64,000 nt of DNA from assembly GCA_951802425.1 (NCBI GenBank), contig OX637795.1:3266501-3330500 (forward strand), written 5' to 3'. Shown here piece after piece: positions 20,808 through 32,384 of the stretch; position 1 is the first letter of the stretch; every line of letters starts with the position of its first letter. The translations under genes and the position numbers were made by a program. The notes beneath the pieces were generated by a model. The model saw nothing but the letters and a program-made list of their open reading frames with translations. It did no database searches and was not told the DNA's origin. The DNA comes from Clavaria fumosa (Eukaryota > Basidiomycota > Agaricomycetes > Agaricales > Clavariaceae).

Positions 20808-21381
20808 GCCCGCGAAAGGAACTCTGGTTTGAGGGGCCAGTCCCCCGGCCGCTCAGAGAAGACCGTGCATCCCTGATCGCTTCGATCACTGCGCGGTCCC
20901 GCGAGCGGTCAACGATGTGCGCCCAAACACCGTCATGGAACGTCGCTGGGGAGAAGGTCCCAGGTCGGGAGACCCACAATGTGCGAATGTGAATATCATA
21001 TTCTAAGTACAAGGGGAACTTTGGCTTGAAATCTACACGGGATTGGATACCGGCAAAATGGGCACGGAAGGCCTCAGAGATCGTCAGGCGGTCCGGGGAG
21101 GCCAGATGTCTGGCGACGTAGGTGCAGAAGCGGGGCCAGGATTCCACCCAGTCCCCCAACGACATTCTTGGTTCGGCAGCAGAGTCAGAGGCCAGTTGAG
21201 GCCTCTTTGTGAGTGGACCAGAACCAGAGTAATCCACGAACAGAGCAGCCCGACAGGCCTCGTTCGTGAGGGCCGAGAGGGGGATGTGAGAGGTCCAGCC
21301 CTCCTCGAGAATCCCGACGATGCCCGGATGGTCTGCGACCGCATGAGCATCAAGCTGAATTCCAGCCACTCCAGCCGGCAA
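20551..21381 (-). CDS. Gag-like protein, C-terminal part with zinc fingers (276 codons)
   Basis: The frame encodes a helical region (LTNEACRAALFVDY, SLGDWVESWPRFCTYVARH) followed by Arg/Ser/Gly-rich sequence. It ends with cysteine/histidine clusters CYVCGGDHLGRSC, a CCCH-like CFRFN...CSFSHVC, and CSRCGAPGHSAQGH. These are nucleic-acid-binding fingers expected at the end of a retrotransposon Gag. It probably continues the frame 22532-21576 through an intron or a frame disruption near the 123-bp tandem repeat. The first methionine of this frame is therefore unlikely to be the true start. Confidence 0.75.
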   Translation of the reverse strand: MPAGVAGIQLDAHAVADHPGIVGILEEGWTSHIPLSALTNEACRAALFVDYSGSGPLTKRPQLASDSAAEPRMSLGDWVESWPRFCTYVARHLASPDRLTISEAFRAHFAGIQSRVDFKPKFPLYLEYDIHIRTLWVSRPGTFSPATFHDGVWAHIVDRSRDRAVIEAIRDARSSLSGRGTGPSNQSSFRGRGSSPRSMHRPGVCYVCGGDHLGRSCQSSSNGFLSKTPAGWRGPNGQTVCFRFNGTGGGCSSSSCSFSHVCSRCGAPGHSAQGHP

Positions 21382-21460
21382 AACATGGCGGGGCGCAGCC
21401 GCAGGCCCTGTTCCAGCCGCCGGAAGACCGAGAGGAGGGGCTGCGGCTGGCTCTGGATGC

Positions 21461-21691
21461 GGATCCGCAGAGGGGACACCCGGAGCAGGCAGTCAGATAA
21501 ACCGAGAGCTTGTAAAGCGTACGCTCTTACCCATGCGTGGGGGCCCGGTCAGCGGACACTGGGATGCGGCCGGCTCTATAATCGGATCCGCAGAGGGGAC
21601 GCCTGGAGTAGGCAGTCAGATAGACCGAGAGCTCGAAGGCGTACGCTCTTACCCATGCGTGGGGGCCCGGTCAGCGGACACTGGGATGCGG
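21461..21691. repeat. 123-bp tandem duplication inside the gag region
   Basis: The block starting GGATCCGCAGAGGGGAC at 21461 is repeated at 21584, with the second copy ending near 21691. Only a few substitutions and a small length change separate the copies. It lies between the two gag frames; the N-terminal gag frame ends within it. Confidence 0.9.
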
Positions 21692-22532
21692 AGGTCGGCG
21701 CGTGCGGCGCGCCAGCTCCTGGAGCAGCCAGGGGGCGCAGCAGGCCCGTCTGCAGGTGGGCTTGTCCGAGGCGTTGGACCGTCAGCCTCATCGCTTCAGC
21801 GAAAACCGGATGCCCGAGGACTTGGTCGAGGGTGAGGGCCGGATCCACCAGCGGGCCGGACCCTTCAATCCCAGACGATGGGCCCGCAGGAGGAGCTTGC
21901 GGCAGGCCGGAAGGGGCATGCGGCAGACCTCCGGGGGGGGCGCGCGGCGGACTCGAGTGCCCGGAGGCCGGCGGCGCAGCACGGCTGGGGCCAACCGCTG
22001 GATTCGCCGGAGCGTCCAGACCTGCATGGATAGGCGAGGATGACGTCCGCCCAGCCGAAGGGGCAGACGGAGACGCCGGAGCCCGGCGGGGCGAGGCAGA
22101 AGGGGGGGCCGCTGCGAAGACAGGCCCCCCAGGATCCCGGGAAGGGGGCACAGTGGAGGAAGGAGGAGCGGCCGACGGGTCAGGGGGCCCCCCGTCTGCA
22201 CTGGAAGGGGGATACTCGAGAGCCGGCGGATCGAGGCGAGCCCTTTTCCCTCCAGGATCTCTACCTGCCGGGGGTGGTGGAGACCCCGAGGCTGTCCTGG
22301 GGCGCCCTAGCAGCCCACCGGGGCCAGGGAGGGGGCCTGCAGCCGGGCCCAGTAGATGCCGAATATGAGAACGGATTGGCGGAACTCGGATTGGCGGTAC
22401 CGTCGACCCTCCCCCCTCCGACGGAGGATCATCCCTGGGCAGAGGACGGGCAGATGGTTCGGAGTCCTGAAGGGGATGGCCCTGAGGGACGGAGTCACGG
22501 GGAGCCGCGGAGCTGCGAGTCGTGATGGCCAT
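21576..22532 (-). CDS. Gag-like protein, proline-rich N-terminal part (318 codons)
   Basis: This is the first frame after the 255-bp leader of the YR-retrotransposon. It is strongly enriched in Pro, Ser, Ala and Gly (for example PPSSTVPPSRDPGGP) with one likely helical stretch near the end (LDQVLGHPVFAEAMRLTVQRLGQ). It stops inside the 123-bp tandem repeat. By position it is the N-terminal part of Gag; there is no recognisable domain. An intron joining it to 21381-20551 is possible, but I could not fix its borders. Confidence 0.6.
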   Translation of the reverse strand: MAITTRSSAAPRDSVPQGHPLQDSEPSARPLPRDDPPSEGGGSTVPPIRVPPIRSHIRHLLGPAAGPLPGPGGLLGRPRTASGSPPPPAGRDPGGKRARLDPPALEYPPSSADGGPPDPSAAPPSSTVPPSRDPGGPVFAAAPPSASPRRAPASPSAPSAGRTSSSPIHAGLDAPANPAVGPSRAAPPASGHSSPPRAPPGGLPHAPSGLPQAPPAGPSSGIEGSGPLVDPALTLDQVLGHPVFAEAMRLTVQRLGQAHLQTGLLRPLAAPGAGAPHAPTSASQCPLTGPPRMGKSVRLRALGLSDCLLQASPLRIRL

Positions 22533-22992
22533 ATCGCGAAATGATGCAAGGAGAAAGTCTCAAAGTATGGAGGAGGGGGTTGGGTGATGAGACTGGGGGA
22601 GGAGAGGGAAAGAGGGTGAGAGCAATGCTTAAATATGTGCAGAAGAGGGATGTGATGTCATCCGGACTTGTTGGACTTCGAGACGCGATGGATCGCGGAC
22701 AGCGAACAGGGCTGCACGTGATTGACGAGTCCTTTCGTTGGCCAAGACATCGTCTTCTTGTCACACTTCTTGTGACCGAACCCTCCCGTCTGCGTCGGAG
22801 CTCACAATGATAAGTCACGAGCGACTTGTGGCGCAACTTTGTTTGGGCCTGTGTGCCTCAACACCGCCTCGGAATAACACGCATCAACAGAGAGCGCACG
22901 GTTCATTCGTCGTTATCGATAAGCCCCGCGGCGTCCCTCTTGGATTTGCCACTCATCATCGACAAGTCCTATATAGACTCCTGTATCACAGT

Positions 22993-25900
22993 ATGCGCGA
23001 GCCACTCAGCACTGCCCTAGCGAAGCTGAAGTTATCGTTGGGACCCCGCTCGACTGCCTTCGTCAGTCTCCAGAATGCTCTCAGCTTGTTCAAAGAGGTC
23101 GCAGGCAGGACGGGTGTGCCAGGACTTCAGGAAGGCATCAAGGGCTTCGTCATTCTCCTTGATGCTGTTCAGGTTTGCAATTCATCTTCATATTAACCGT
23201 ACTGTCACACTGCTCACCCATCCCTCACCCAGAAAACTGCACAAAATGACGATGACTTGGTTTCACTGGCCCAACGTGTTCAGGACTTGGATGCCACGCT
23301 GAAGAGGGTGTTGAATACCAATAATGGTGTTTTGTCAGAGGCCATGGTTGATCGTATCAACTGTCTTTCCGAGTAAGTCACCATCCCTTGGTGTGTGCAT
23401 TGCTTATCCTCGATGGAAGATCATGGAAGTCCACGGGTGCCCGGGCTCAACATATGGTTGCTCGGAACTATGCCAAACGTGTCCTCACCCGCGACCAAAA
23501 TGCCCTCGAGATTGCAGGCTGCATTTCTGCTATCCATTGGTCTATTGAAAGTTTTCTGGTGAGTATGTATGCCGTACCATTTACACTCCCTAAATGAAGC
23601 CGTCTGGATGTCAGGTTGAAAGCACATTAGCAATTGAGTTTGCCCTTGATGTAAGTTTATCAGCACCAAATCTGACAAATGCCAAAACCTGACTGTTTAA
23701 ATGACTAGGAACATGTTGGGTTCACAAGAAATGTTCTGACCCGAATTGAGGACAAAATTGAGAGAAATCAAGAGGGCATTGAAGTTTGTTTCGTTCTGTC
23801 GGCATTCCTTGCCCAGTTTCTGACCTAAATCATGTATCAGGAAATCAAGATGAAACTTGATGTTTATGGTAGTAGTTTTATCTGGCTGCAGTACTTTACT
23901 GATGCTGACTTGTACAGGTGGCTTGAATCCTCCGTATGCAATTATGGCCCATTTCCGTCACAAGGGGAAGCTAGTCCCTTGTCTCCGTGGAACTCGTGTT
24001 GAGGTTCTTGAAGAAGTATTCCGGTGGATTAGTTATACTGAGTGCACCTGGGACCAGGAGTGTGTGCCTGTGCCCTCTCTGGGCCTCAGTAGACCTGTGG
24101 GAAGCCCATGCATATTTTGGATCAATGGTTTAGCTGGAAGTGGGAAGACCACAATTGCGTTTACTTGTGCGGAGCATTGTCAGGACAAAGGCATCCTGGC
24201 TGCAAACTTCTTTTGCTCCAGAGACAATGCTGACTGCAGTAACATCAAACTGGTATTCACTACCATTGCCTATCAGATGGGGAAATTTTGCCCAGAGTTC
24301 AAAGTTCTCCTTTCAAGTATTCTTGGGTCGGACCCAGACATTGTCTACTCTGATGTCTCCTATCAACTGGAAAAGTTGATCGTGGAGCCATTGATTGCTG
24401 TCAGAAACAAATTCCCTCCAAGTGTGGTGGTGATTGATGCATTGGATGAGTGCAAAGATGACACATCAACCATTTTGGCATCCTTGTCTCGACACATTGA
24501 CAAGCTGTTCCCATTGCAATTCCTCATCACCAGTAGACCTATTCATAAAATCACTAGGGGTTTTCAAGATCCTCATCTCAGCAATGCAACCAGACCTTTG
24601 ATTCTTCATCAGGTTGACTTGGATATTGTTGAAAGTGATATTCAGTACTATTTGGAATGGCATCTTGATGAGATCAAGGACCAATATCACATTCTTGCTC
24701 CCTGGCCATCTTCTGCAGATATTGAAACCTTGACACATATGTCTTCTGGCCTCTTCATTTTTGCTGCCACTGCAGTAAGGTTCATTGGAATGGCTGATCC
24801 AGGTGATCCCATGGCACAATTGGAGGTACTTTTACAAAAAAACCCTGTTGCTGGCACATCTCCACAGCAGCATCTAGATCAGTTGTACTCTCAAGTGCTC
24901 AAAAGCACATTTCCAAATATTTCTGACCAACTTGCTGCCAAGTTGCGCTTGTTTCTTGGAGCTGTTGCCCTCCTTCAGGACCCTCTCCCAATACATCAAT
25001 TGGAGGATATGCTTGACCACAAGATAAACCACTATCTTCAGCAATTGCAGTCAATCATGATCATCCCAGCAGACAGAGTTGGAGTTATCCAGTTAATCCA
25101 CCCATCATTTTTTGACTTTATTGTGGACCACAAGAGATGCCAGGAAGTGCAGGCACTGCAGTTCAGAGTCAACTCTCAAATGCAACACACCATTCTTGCC
25201 AAGAAGTGCTTGACTTTGATGACAAAATTGGAAAAGGATATATGTGGCATAGGAGATCCTACAAAATTCAACCATGAAGTGCCAGGTCTCTCAGAAAAGA
25301 TATCAAAAAATATCTCATGCAGTCTAGAGTATGCATGTAGACATTGGGGATTGCATCTTTGCAGTGGATTGCTTTCAAGTGACCTATGGCAGCTTTTGAA
25401 AGATTTCTGCTTGAAGTATTTGGTGAACTGGATTGAGGTCTGCAGTCTCCTTGGTTACCTAAAAGATGCAGTTCAGATGTTGGTGGCTGTGCAGAGATGC
25501 CTGAAGGTATGTTCATGGCTTGAAACTCTGAGATAGGTAAAGCTGACAAGTAATATTTTGCAGATGAATGGCTCTAGAGATTCAGTTGTCTCAGCACTGC
25601 TTTATGACAGTGAAAGAATGATTCAAGAGTTCTTTCCAGCACTTAGTGCATCTGCCTTGCAGGTGTATTTCACTGCACTGCCCTTCATGCCAGTGGGCAC
25701 TGAACTTTACAAGACCCATCATGATAAAATGGATGGATCAGTATTGGTAGAAGGAGCATTGCAAAAACATTGGAGTGCATGTGTGCAGGTCATGGAGCAT
25801 TCTGGTGAGGTGACATCAGTGTCATTCTCTCCAGATGGCACAAGGATAGTCTCAGGGTCTTGGGATGACACTGTGAGACTGTGGGATGCAGTCACTGGTG

Positions 25901-27654
25901 CTCATTTACAAACACTCAAGGGCCATGTTATTGGGGTCACATCAGTGTCATTCTCTCCAGATGGCACAAGGATAGTCTCAGGGTCCTGGGATGATACTGT
26001 GAGACTATGGGATGCAGTCACTGGTGCTCATTTACAAACACTCAAGGGCCATTCTCACCAAGTCACATCAGTGTCATTCTCTCCAGATGGCACAAGGATA
26101 GTCTCAGGGTCTGATGACAAGGCTGTGAGACTGTGGGATGCAGTCACTGGTGCTCATTTACAAACACTCAAGGGCCATTCTGATCCTATCACATCAGTGT
26201 CATTCTCTCCAAATGGCACAAGGATAGTCTCAGGGTCCAGGGACAAGACTGTGAGACTGTGGGATGCAGTCACTGGTGCTCATTTACAAACACTCAAGGG
26301 CCATTCTTCTTGTATCACATCAGTGTCATTCTCTCTAGATGGCACAAGGATAGTCTCAGGGTCCAGGGACCAGACTGTGAGACTGTGGGATGCAGTCACT
26401 GGTGCTCATTTACAAACACTCAAGGGCCATTCTGATTGGGTCACATCAGTGTCATTCTCTCCAGATGGCACAAGGATAGTCTCAGGGTCTGATGACAAGA
26501 CTGTGAGAGAGTGGGATGCAGTCACTGGTGTTCATTTACAAACACTCAAGGGCCATTCTGATTTTGTCAGATCAGTGTCATTCTCTCCAGATGGCACAAT
26601 GATAGTCTCAGGGTCTTCTGACAACACTGTGAGACTGTGGGATGCAGTCACTGGTGCTCATTTACAAACACTCAAGGGCCATTCTGATTTTGTCAGATCA
26701 GTGTCATTCTCTCCAGATGGCACAATGATAGTCTCAGGGTCTTCTGACAACACTGTGAGACTGTGGGATGCAGTCACTGGTGCTCATTTACAAACACTCA
26801 AGGGCCATTCTGATTGGGTCACATCAGTGTCATTCTCTCCAGATGGCACAAGGATAGTCTCAGGGTCTTCTGACAAGACTGTGAGACTGTGGGATGCAGT
26901 CACTGGTGCTCATTTACAAACACTCAAGGGCCATTCTGATTGGGTCACATCAGTGTCATTCTCTCCAGATGGCACAAGGATAGTCTCAGGGTCATCTGAC
27001 AAGACTGTGAGACTGTGGGATGCAGTCACTGGTGCTCATTTACAAACACTCACAGGCCATTCTGATTTTGTCAGATCAGTGTCATTCTCTCCAGATGGCA
27101 CAAGGATAGTCTCAGGGTCTGATGACAACTCTGTGAGACTGTGGGATGCAGTCACTGGTGCTCATTTACAAACACTTGAGGGCCATTCTCATTGGGCCAG
27201 CTCAATGTCATTCTGTCCAGATGGCACAAGGATAGTCTCAGGGTCTGATGACAACTCTGTGAGACTGTGGGATGCAGTCACTGGTGCTCATTTACAAACA
27301 CTCAAGGGCCATTCTGATCCTATCACGTCAGTGTCATTCTCTCCAGATGGCACAAGGATAGTCTCAGGGTCCTTGGACCAGACTGTGAGACTGTGGGATG
27401 CAGTTACCAGCCAATTTCTGAGTGTCCATGTTGATGAAAATAATGGACATTCATGGCCACATGTGACAGACAAGGGATGGTTATGCAATCCTTTGAGAAA
27501 TTGTAGACTCTGCTGGATTCCTGTTGCTTATCGCAGAATCTTAAGCTCTACTAGTGATGCTATAGCAATTGTGACCTATGATCATCAGCTTGTTGTGATC
27601 AAATTGTCTCCCCTGTATTCTTATCTACAAACTTGTGCAGCATTGTCTCAATAA
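22993..27654 (+). CDS. NLR 1: N-terminal helical domain, NACHT and 13 WD40 repeats, 1425 aa predicted
   Basis: Eight exons join in frame: 22993-23172, 23233-23372, 23420-23558, 23615-23650, 23709-23783, 23841-23868, 23918-25506 and 25564-27654 (1426 codons with stop). The first six exons encode a roughly 200-residue, mostly helical N-terminus (KLSLGPRSTAF, VGFTRNVLTRIEDKIERN) of a type seen in agaricomycete NLRs; I cannot assign its effector class. Walker A is GLAGSGKTT (about residues 270-278) and Walker B VVVIDALDEC (near 370). Residues about 808-1353 are 13 WD40 repeats of exactly 42 aa, nearly identical to each other. A unique 70-aa tail follows. The start is the ATG conserved between both copies; upstream frames are not conserved. 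Role by family: NTP-driven oligomerising sensor of non-self, inferred only. No disabling change seen. Confidence 0.9.
25798..27435 (+). repeat. 13 tandem 126-bp repeats encoding WD40 blades of NLR 1
   Basis: Each unit is 126 bp, from the codon for His of HS to the Gly/Asp before the next HS. Units 7 (26554-26679) and 8 (26680-26805) appear identical at the DNA level. Differences between units concentrate at codons 3, 4, 6, 22 and 24; the remainder is almost invariant. Confidence 0.95.
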
Positions 27655-28245
27655 ATTTGATTGCCCATGTTTTCCCATGATTGCAATCTTGTGGTTCACT
27701 TACCCTCATTCCTTATGCCACAGCTGCATATTTAGTTGATTCAGCCTTTTGCAAAATGGTTGGCAGATCTTGAATTCTGATTATACTTCAATAAAAGGTA
27801 AAACTATTATTCCTCCCTTGATTCTCAGTGGATTTGTTTGGTTGTGGATGAAAAACTCATTTGAGAGACTCAGAATATTCTGGGCAGTCATTGACAAAGT
27901 GCTTGAAAACTTTGATACACCCATATCCCATATCTCATTCAATGTTCAACAGATTTGCATGGTATTATGCCCACTCCACAAACTTTAATAGAGGGAATGA
28001 TATGCCAAAAAGGGCAGAGAGATTTGAGTGAGAATTTAAGATGCTTGTCAGCAGTACCAGTGAGTCATTGTTATGGATCTGGTACTGGACATAAATAGAA
28101 ATGGATCACTGGGAGTCAGAATGACTCAGACCATTCCTCAATTATATCTAGAGTTGAGCCTACAGCATGTCCCTGCTCTACCAAAAAGGAGACATGTGAG
28201 ATTGATCCTGCTGCCCACAATCAAATAACACTCTGCATTCCATCT
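27655..28245. other. 3' flank of NLR 1
   Basis: The AT-rich flank matches the flank of NLR 2 (37983-38136 plus 38892-39290). AATAAA-like hexamers occur at 27651 and 27791. The uninterrupted target of the 755-bp insertion present in copy 2 is at about 27802-27812. No gene seen. Confidence 0.6.
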
Positions 28246-31200
28246 TCATCCCATTTGTGCAGAGCCGTCCCTCGAGCCGGACAAGAAAGATGTGCCGTCT
28301 GGCGCACTCACAGCAGGAAGGATGCTGTGACCAGAATGGCCCTCGTAGCATGTCACTAGCACGCCAGTCAGCGCGTTGTACACCTCCACGGTCCCGTCTT
28401 GGTGCCAAGAGACAATGTGTATGTCGCGCAGCCAAGACAAAGAAGTCACGCCTGACAAGGCGGAGATAGTCCACAAGCCTGCATTCCATTCTTCCTCAAT
28501 GCCACTCAGCACCGTCACCCCGTTGGGAAAGCGGTATGTCCCGCAGACCAGCGACTTCCTTGGAGTGGAAGGCAGTACTGAGACACGGAGCTGTAGCGGG
28601 GAATCACGAATGAACTCGAAGGCATACGCAATCGACAAAAAAGGCCTTCGTCACTTTCTTCGGCGAGATCGGATGATCACGGAATGTTTCGTGACGCGTC
28701 TCCACGGGACCACCCTCTAGGACTTTCAGCACTGGGACTTTCAGCACTGGCAAGGGTGGATTTAACACCTTGCCGACTGTGCTCAGGTTCCGAATGACTG
28801 CATCAGGTTCTACAGAAGGTAGATCAAAGTGGGCCTGCGGCGTGAGAGGGTTATAAACGAGGACGATGGAAGCAATGACTTCAGCAGCAACGGGCCGCTC
28901 CTTCGGGAAAGGACCTTCAAGTAAGTCGTTGTACAGCTTCTTCAGGCTTCCCGGTCCCGACTCATATTCACTACCTTCCGTCGATTCACCGCCGCCAAGC
29001 CATGTCTTCCGCTCGATGCTGAGCGTCCTCGAGCTGTCACTGTCATCACTCGCGTCGACTGATCTACTTCAACCGCTGCTCGGGCTTTGATACGTGTAAA
29101 GAGAAGACGCGAGAGCACGCAATAGCAGCGAAGATGAACAATCCGGGGGTCTTCAGTGCCAGGGCCTTCACATCGTGTGGATCCGAGAACTTCGGGTCAG
29201 GAAAAGTGCTTTCCTGGGCGAGTGTTCGCAACCTATGACCGATAAACGTCTCGAGATCCTTTCACACCTCTTCCGGTGGCTCTGTGATCAGATCGAGCAC
29301 ATCCGGAGATAGATTCTCAAATGCAGAGGATAGTTCCTTCCTGGTCCGGCTTGTGATCAGGAATTTGATCTGAGGCGGCAAGTCTTTGAGACCAGCCGCC
29401 AGCACCCGGATGAGAGGAGACATCCTCGGCCCTCGAAATTCATCAAGCGCATCGATCACCATAAAAATCGGCTGGTCGATGGCCGCGGACCGGATCGGCT
29501 GCACGATCAGCCGCCTGAACCGCTGCTGCAACTGTTCCCCCTGGACAACGTCGGTCGTCTTCAGAGACAGCAAGACCTTCGGCAAACTTCGCCAGGCGCC
29601 CAGCGAGCAAGGGCGGGGAAGGGATGGTCGAGGCTGCGGACACCTTCGACCTTGCCCCGTCTGCAGAAATACCGCGCGCAAAGGCGGCCAGTCTTATCTG
29701 CGGACGGCGCGACGGTCTGTGCAATCATCGACTTCCCGCAGCCGGCCGGCCGGTCCGTGCATCCAGTTTACCTGGCGCTTGTCGTCCTTCAGCCATGCTT
29801 GGAGCTTTCTGATGATGGGTTCGCGGGTGCCCGATAGACAATGGTTAATGTTGTATCCAAGGATGGATCCGTCAAGCCACAGGAAATTCTTGAGTTTCAC
29901 TAATGATCAACCAACTATCAATCAGCCGGGCTATGATGCAACCGTTGACACACGCACCTTCTTTCTATATCGACGCGAGTGAGACTAGCGTTGTGAGATA
30001 TCTCGATAACAGCCAATGAGTCACCCACCAAAACGTCAAACTGCATTTTATGATCGTTGAAGCTAGTCTTAACGTAGAAGAAGTGGTCCCTCAAGTCATG
30101 AACCCAGAATGAGAGTATATGTGACCTACCCGATAACGCTCGACGATGTGTTGGATTTGCTGTACATAATTCTTTATCTGGTCCTGATCTTGGGCAACAA
30201 CTCGGAGGTGGGGGAGGGATAATAAGGGTTGGGGGTGGTGCTGGTGCTGGTGCTGGTGCTGGTGCTGGTGCTGGTGCTGGTGCTGGTGCTGGCCGCGGCT
30301 GCTTGGTAGGAGACGCCGTCGTCGTCGAGGTCGCCGTCGTCACCCCAGTCATCCCTGTCGTGTGTTCGCCCAGTTCACCCGATGCGTAGCCGGAGGGCTT
30401 GCGACTGTGGCGCTTGCCGCCCTGCCCGTGCGCATGATTACCATTAATACTGATGTTGTTGTTGCCGTTGGGGTGCGCAAGCGATGTCGCCGGCTGCTGT
30501 GGGTGCTTGGGGTCTACGTCTGGCACACGCTTGTACACGCGGACCTCGTAGCCCGGTTCCTCGGCGCTCTCGATGGGCTGATACAGCGGCGACGACGTCA
30601 CGAGGACGCGTCGGCTGATGCACCGCCCGCGCTCGAGGATGAGCGCAAGAGCAGCGTGGGACATGTGCCTCTGCTTGTTGTGGTGAGTGTGTAGCGGATG
30701 CTTTCGCAGATAACTAAAGAAACCGATAAGAATATTAGAGCTGGAGTGGCCGTGGTTGGTCAGCCACAGACAAGTGCAGGAGCAATAGAGAGGAAAAAAC
30801 GTACTGATCGACGAAGACGTGGATCAAGGGGTCCGGCGGCTGCGGCGCCTGGGGGCTAGCGTCGACTTTGGCAGGGCTTACGGGGGAGTTGTTGGCTAGG
30901 ACGGCAGCGAGAGACGCCGCGTCCTCCGGGAACAGCAGGCGCGACTTGTGCACGAGAGTGCGGAGCTGGAGAGTCTGGGGCTCGGCGGGGATCGTGAGGG
31001 GTATACTGAGCGATGGCGTGGACCGGCTGCAACGCAGGCCGGAGTCGTCCTCGACAGCGGTGGCCGCGGCGCGTTGGCTCTGCTTGTCTGCGTGATTGCG
31101 CGGCGGTGTCCCCGGAGTCGACTTGTAGGGCAGGCTGAGGGGTTATCGGACGACGAAGAGTCGACATCACGGCCCACGCTGGCTTCTGCGGGTGCGTCCG

Positions 31201-32071
31201 CCAGCTGGCCGCGCACGGTCGAGCGGGGGTGCTGTGGATCGTCGACGACGCAGGATGCGCGGCGTCTTGCTCTTCTTCCGGCGGCGCATGCGGCGCGGCT
31301 GGACGACGTGCCGCCAGGCACTCCCCACGCCCACGGTCCCGCTCTGAGCAGGTACGACGGCCGCCGCCGCCGCCGCCGCCGCAACAACAGCGGTGGCGTG
31401 AGAGGAGGTGGACCGGCCGGTGCGCTGAATGGCGGACTGGGCGCGCTGCGTTGCGAGGGCGCGCTCGGCAGCGATGAAGTTTAGTGCCTCGTCGAGATAA
31501 CCTAGCGACGGCGCCGAGTCGAGCGAGTCGAGCGAGGTGCGCAGCGGCGGCATGAGGGTCGGCGTCGGCATCGGCGTCAGGGGGTCCGGACGGCCGGTCG
31601 CCAGGGTCGCCCTCCGTGTCCGAGCCCGAGACAGACGACTGCTCGTCGGACGTGGTGGCGGGCGGGGACGGGGTGTCAGGTGCGGGGTGCGAGTCGGCGG
31701 TGTCGTGCGACGAGGTGGAGAAGTTCGCCTGGCGGGACCAGTGCGAGTCGCAGGAAGGGGCGTGGCTGAATTCGGTGGACGATGGAGAGAGCGGCTCGGA
31801 CGTGGTGTTCACGAGGGGGACGCCGATGGCCCGCGGAGGCTGGAGGTAGTTGAGGGCACGGAAGACCAATGTCCATGAGCCGAGATCAGGCTGTTCTGGG
31901 TGAAGAAAAGGATAAGCGATGGCGTGCAACGGAAGAAGCGAGCTCACCGTCGGAGGTAGGGTCGCTGATAACAGAATAAGAAGAGAAAGGACTGAGGGGA
32001 GTTGGGGAAGTGGCGGTTGGACTTGGTGGAGTGGGCTGAACCGCGGAACTTGGAGAATGAAGCATAATCAT
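28246..32071 (-). pseudogene. Chimeric pseudogene B: NYN 5' half fused to NACHT and WD40 pieces
   Basis: On the minus strand, 32071-30230 matches exons 1-3 of the intact NYN gene up to the proline-rich linker. The C-terminal half of the NYN domain is absent. At about 30220 the sequence switches to NACHT-gene exons (IAQDQDQIK-type exon, the MQFD exon and the 7-nt microexon). It continues with NACHT sequence to 29262 and WD40 sequence (28638-28246) after another gap. The Walker A region (about 29740) has a 4-base insertion that destroys GPGGCGKST, and other frameshifts break the NYN exons near 31500. It ends abruptly where the NLR 1 flank begins. Copy C shares the same fusion point, so the fusion predates the tandem duplication. 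No functional product is expected. Confidence 0.85.
30230..30293. repeat. GGTGCT hexanucleotide microsatellite in pseudogene B
   Basis: About nine consecutive GGTGCT units encode Pro-Ala repeats on the minus strand within the NYN linker. Pseudogene C has about four units at the same place (41480-41510), and the intact NYN gene only two to three (14688-14705). Confidence 0.85.
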
Positions 32072-32384
32072 ACAGGTTTGAGATGGATGGCTATTATGAG
32101 AGAGGAATTAAAGGGAAAGATTGACGAGCGAGGAGGGAACGTGTTCGAGGCGTGGACAGCAAGCGAGAACGGTTGGTTGGCAGCAGCAGGAAAAAAGACA
32201 TGACCAAATTTCCAAAAAGTTGTCACACTTTTGAGTCACATTTCAGAAGAAGGGGGGTCACATGTACAGCCACCGATCACAGCAAAATGCCATTGCGGTG
32301 CTAACTGCTTCAGTATTTCTTCTATGTGGGTGCAATCCGTACGGAGAAAAAGCGACGAACGGCGAACGAGACGGGGAATGGCTT

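Larger units (their letters stand above)
16906..22791 (-). mobile_element. Tyrosine-recombinase (DIRS/Ngaro-type) retrotransposon, about 5.9 kb
   Basis: Read on the minus strand, the order is a proline-rich gag (22532-21576 and 21381-20551), reverse transcriptase plus RNase H (20807-18915), then a tyrosine recombinase (18372-17113). That content and the lack of an integrase/protease pol or LTRs define the YR-retrotransposon class. The boundaries come from comparison with an uninterrupted paralogous site at 33221-33240. The sequence CGTCT occurs once there and on both sides of the insert (16901-16905 and 22787-22791). I did not find clear split direct repeats or long terminal inverted repeats, so DIRS versus Ngaro/PAT cannot be decided by eye. 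GC content is visibly higher than in the flanking NLR genes. Confidence 0.85.

Noticed and set aside
22738..23196. Longer NLR 1 start reading from the retrotransposon end
   Set aside because: The upstream part differs in frame from the NLR 2 copy, so only the shared ATG at 22993 is supported.
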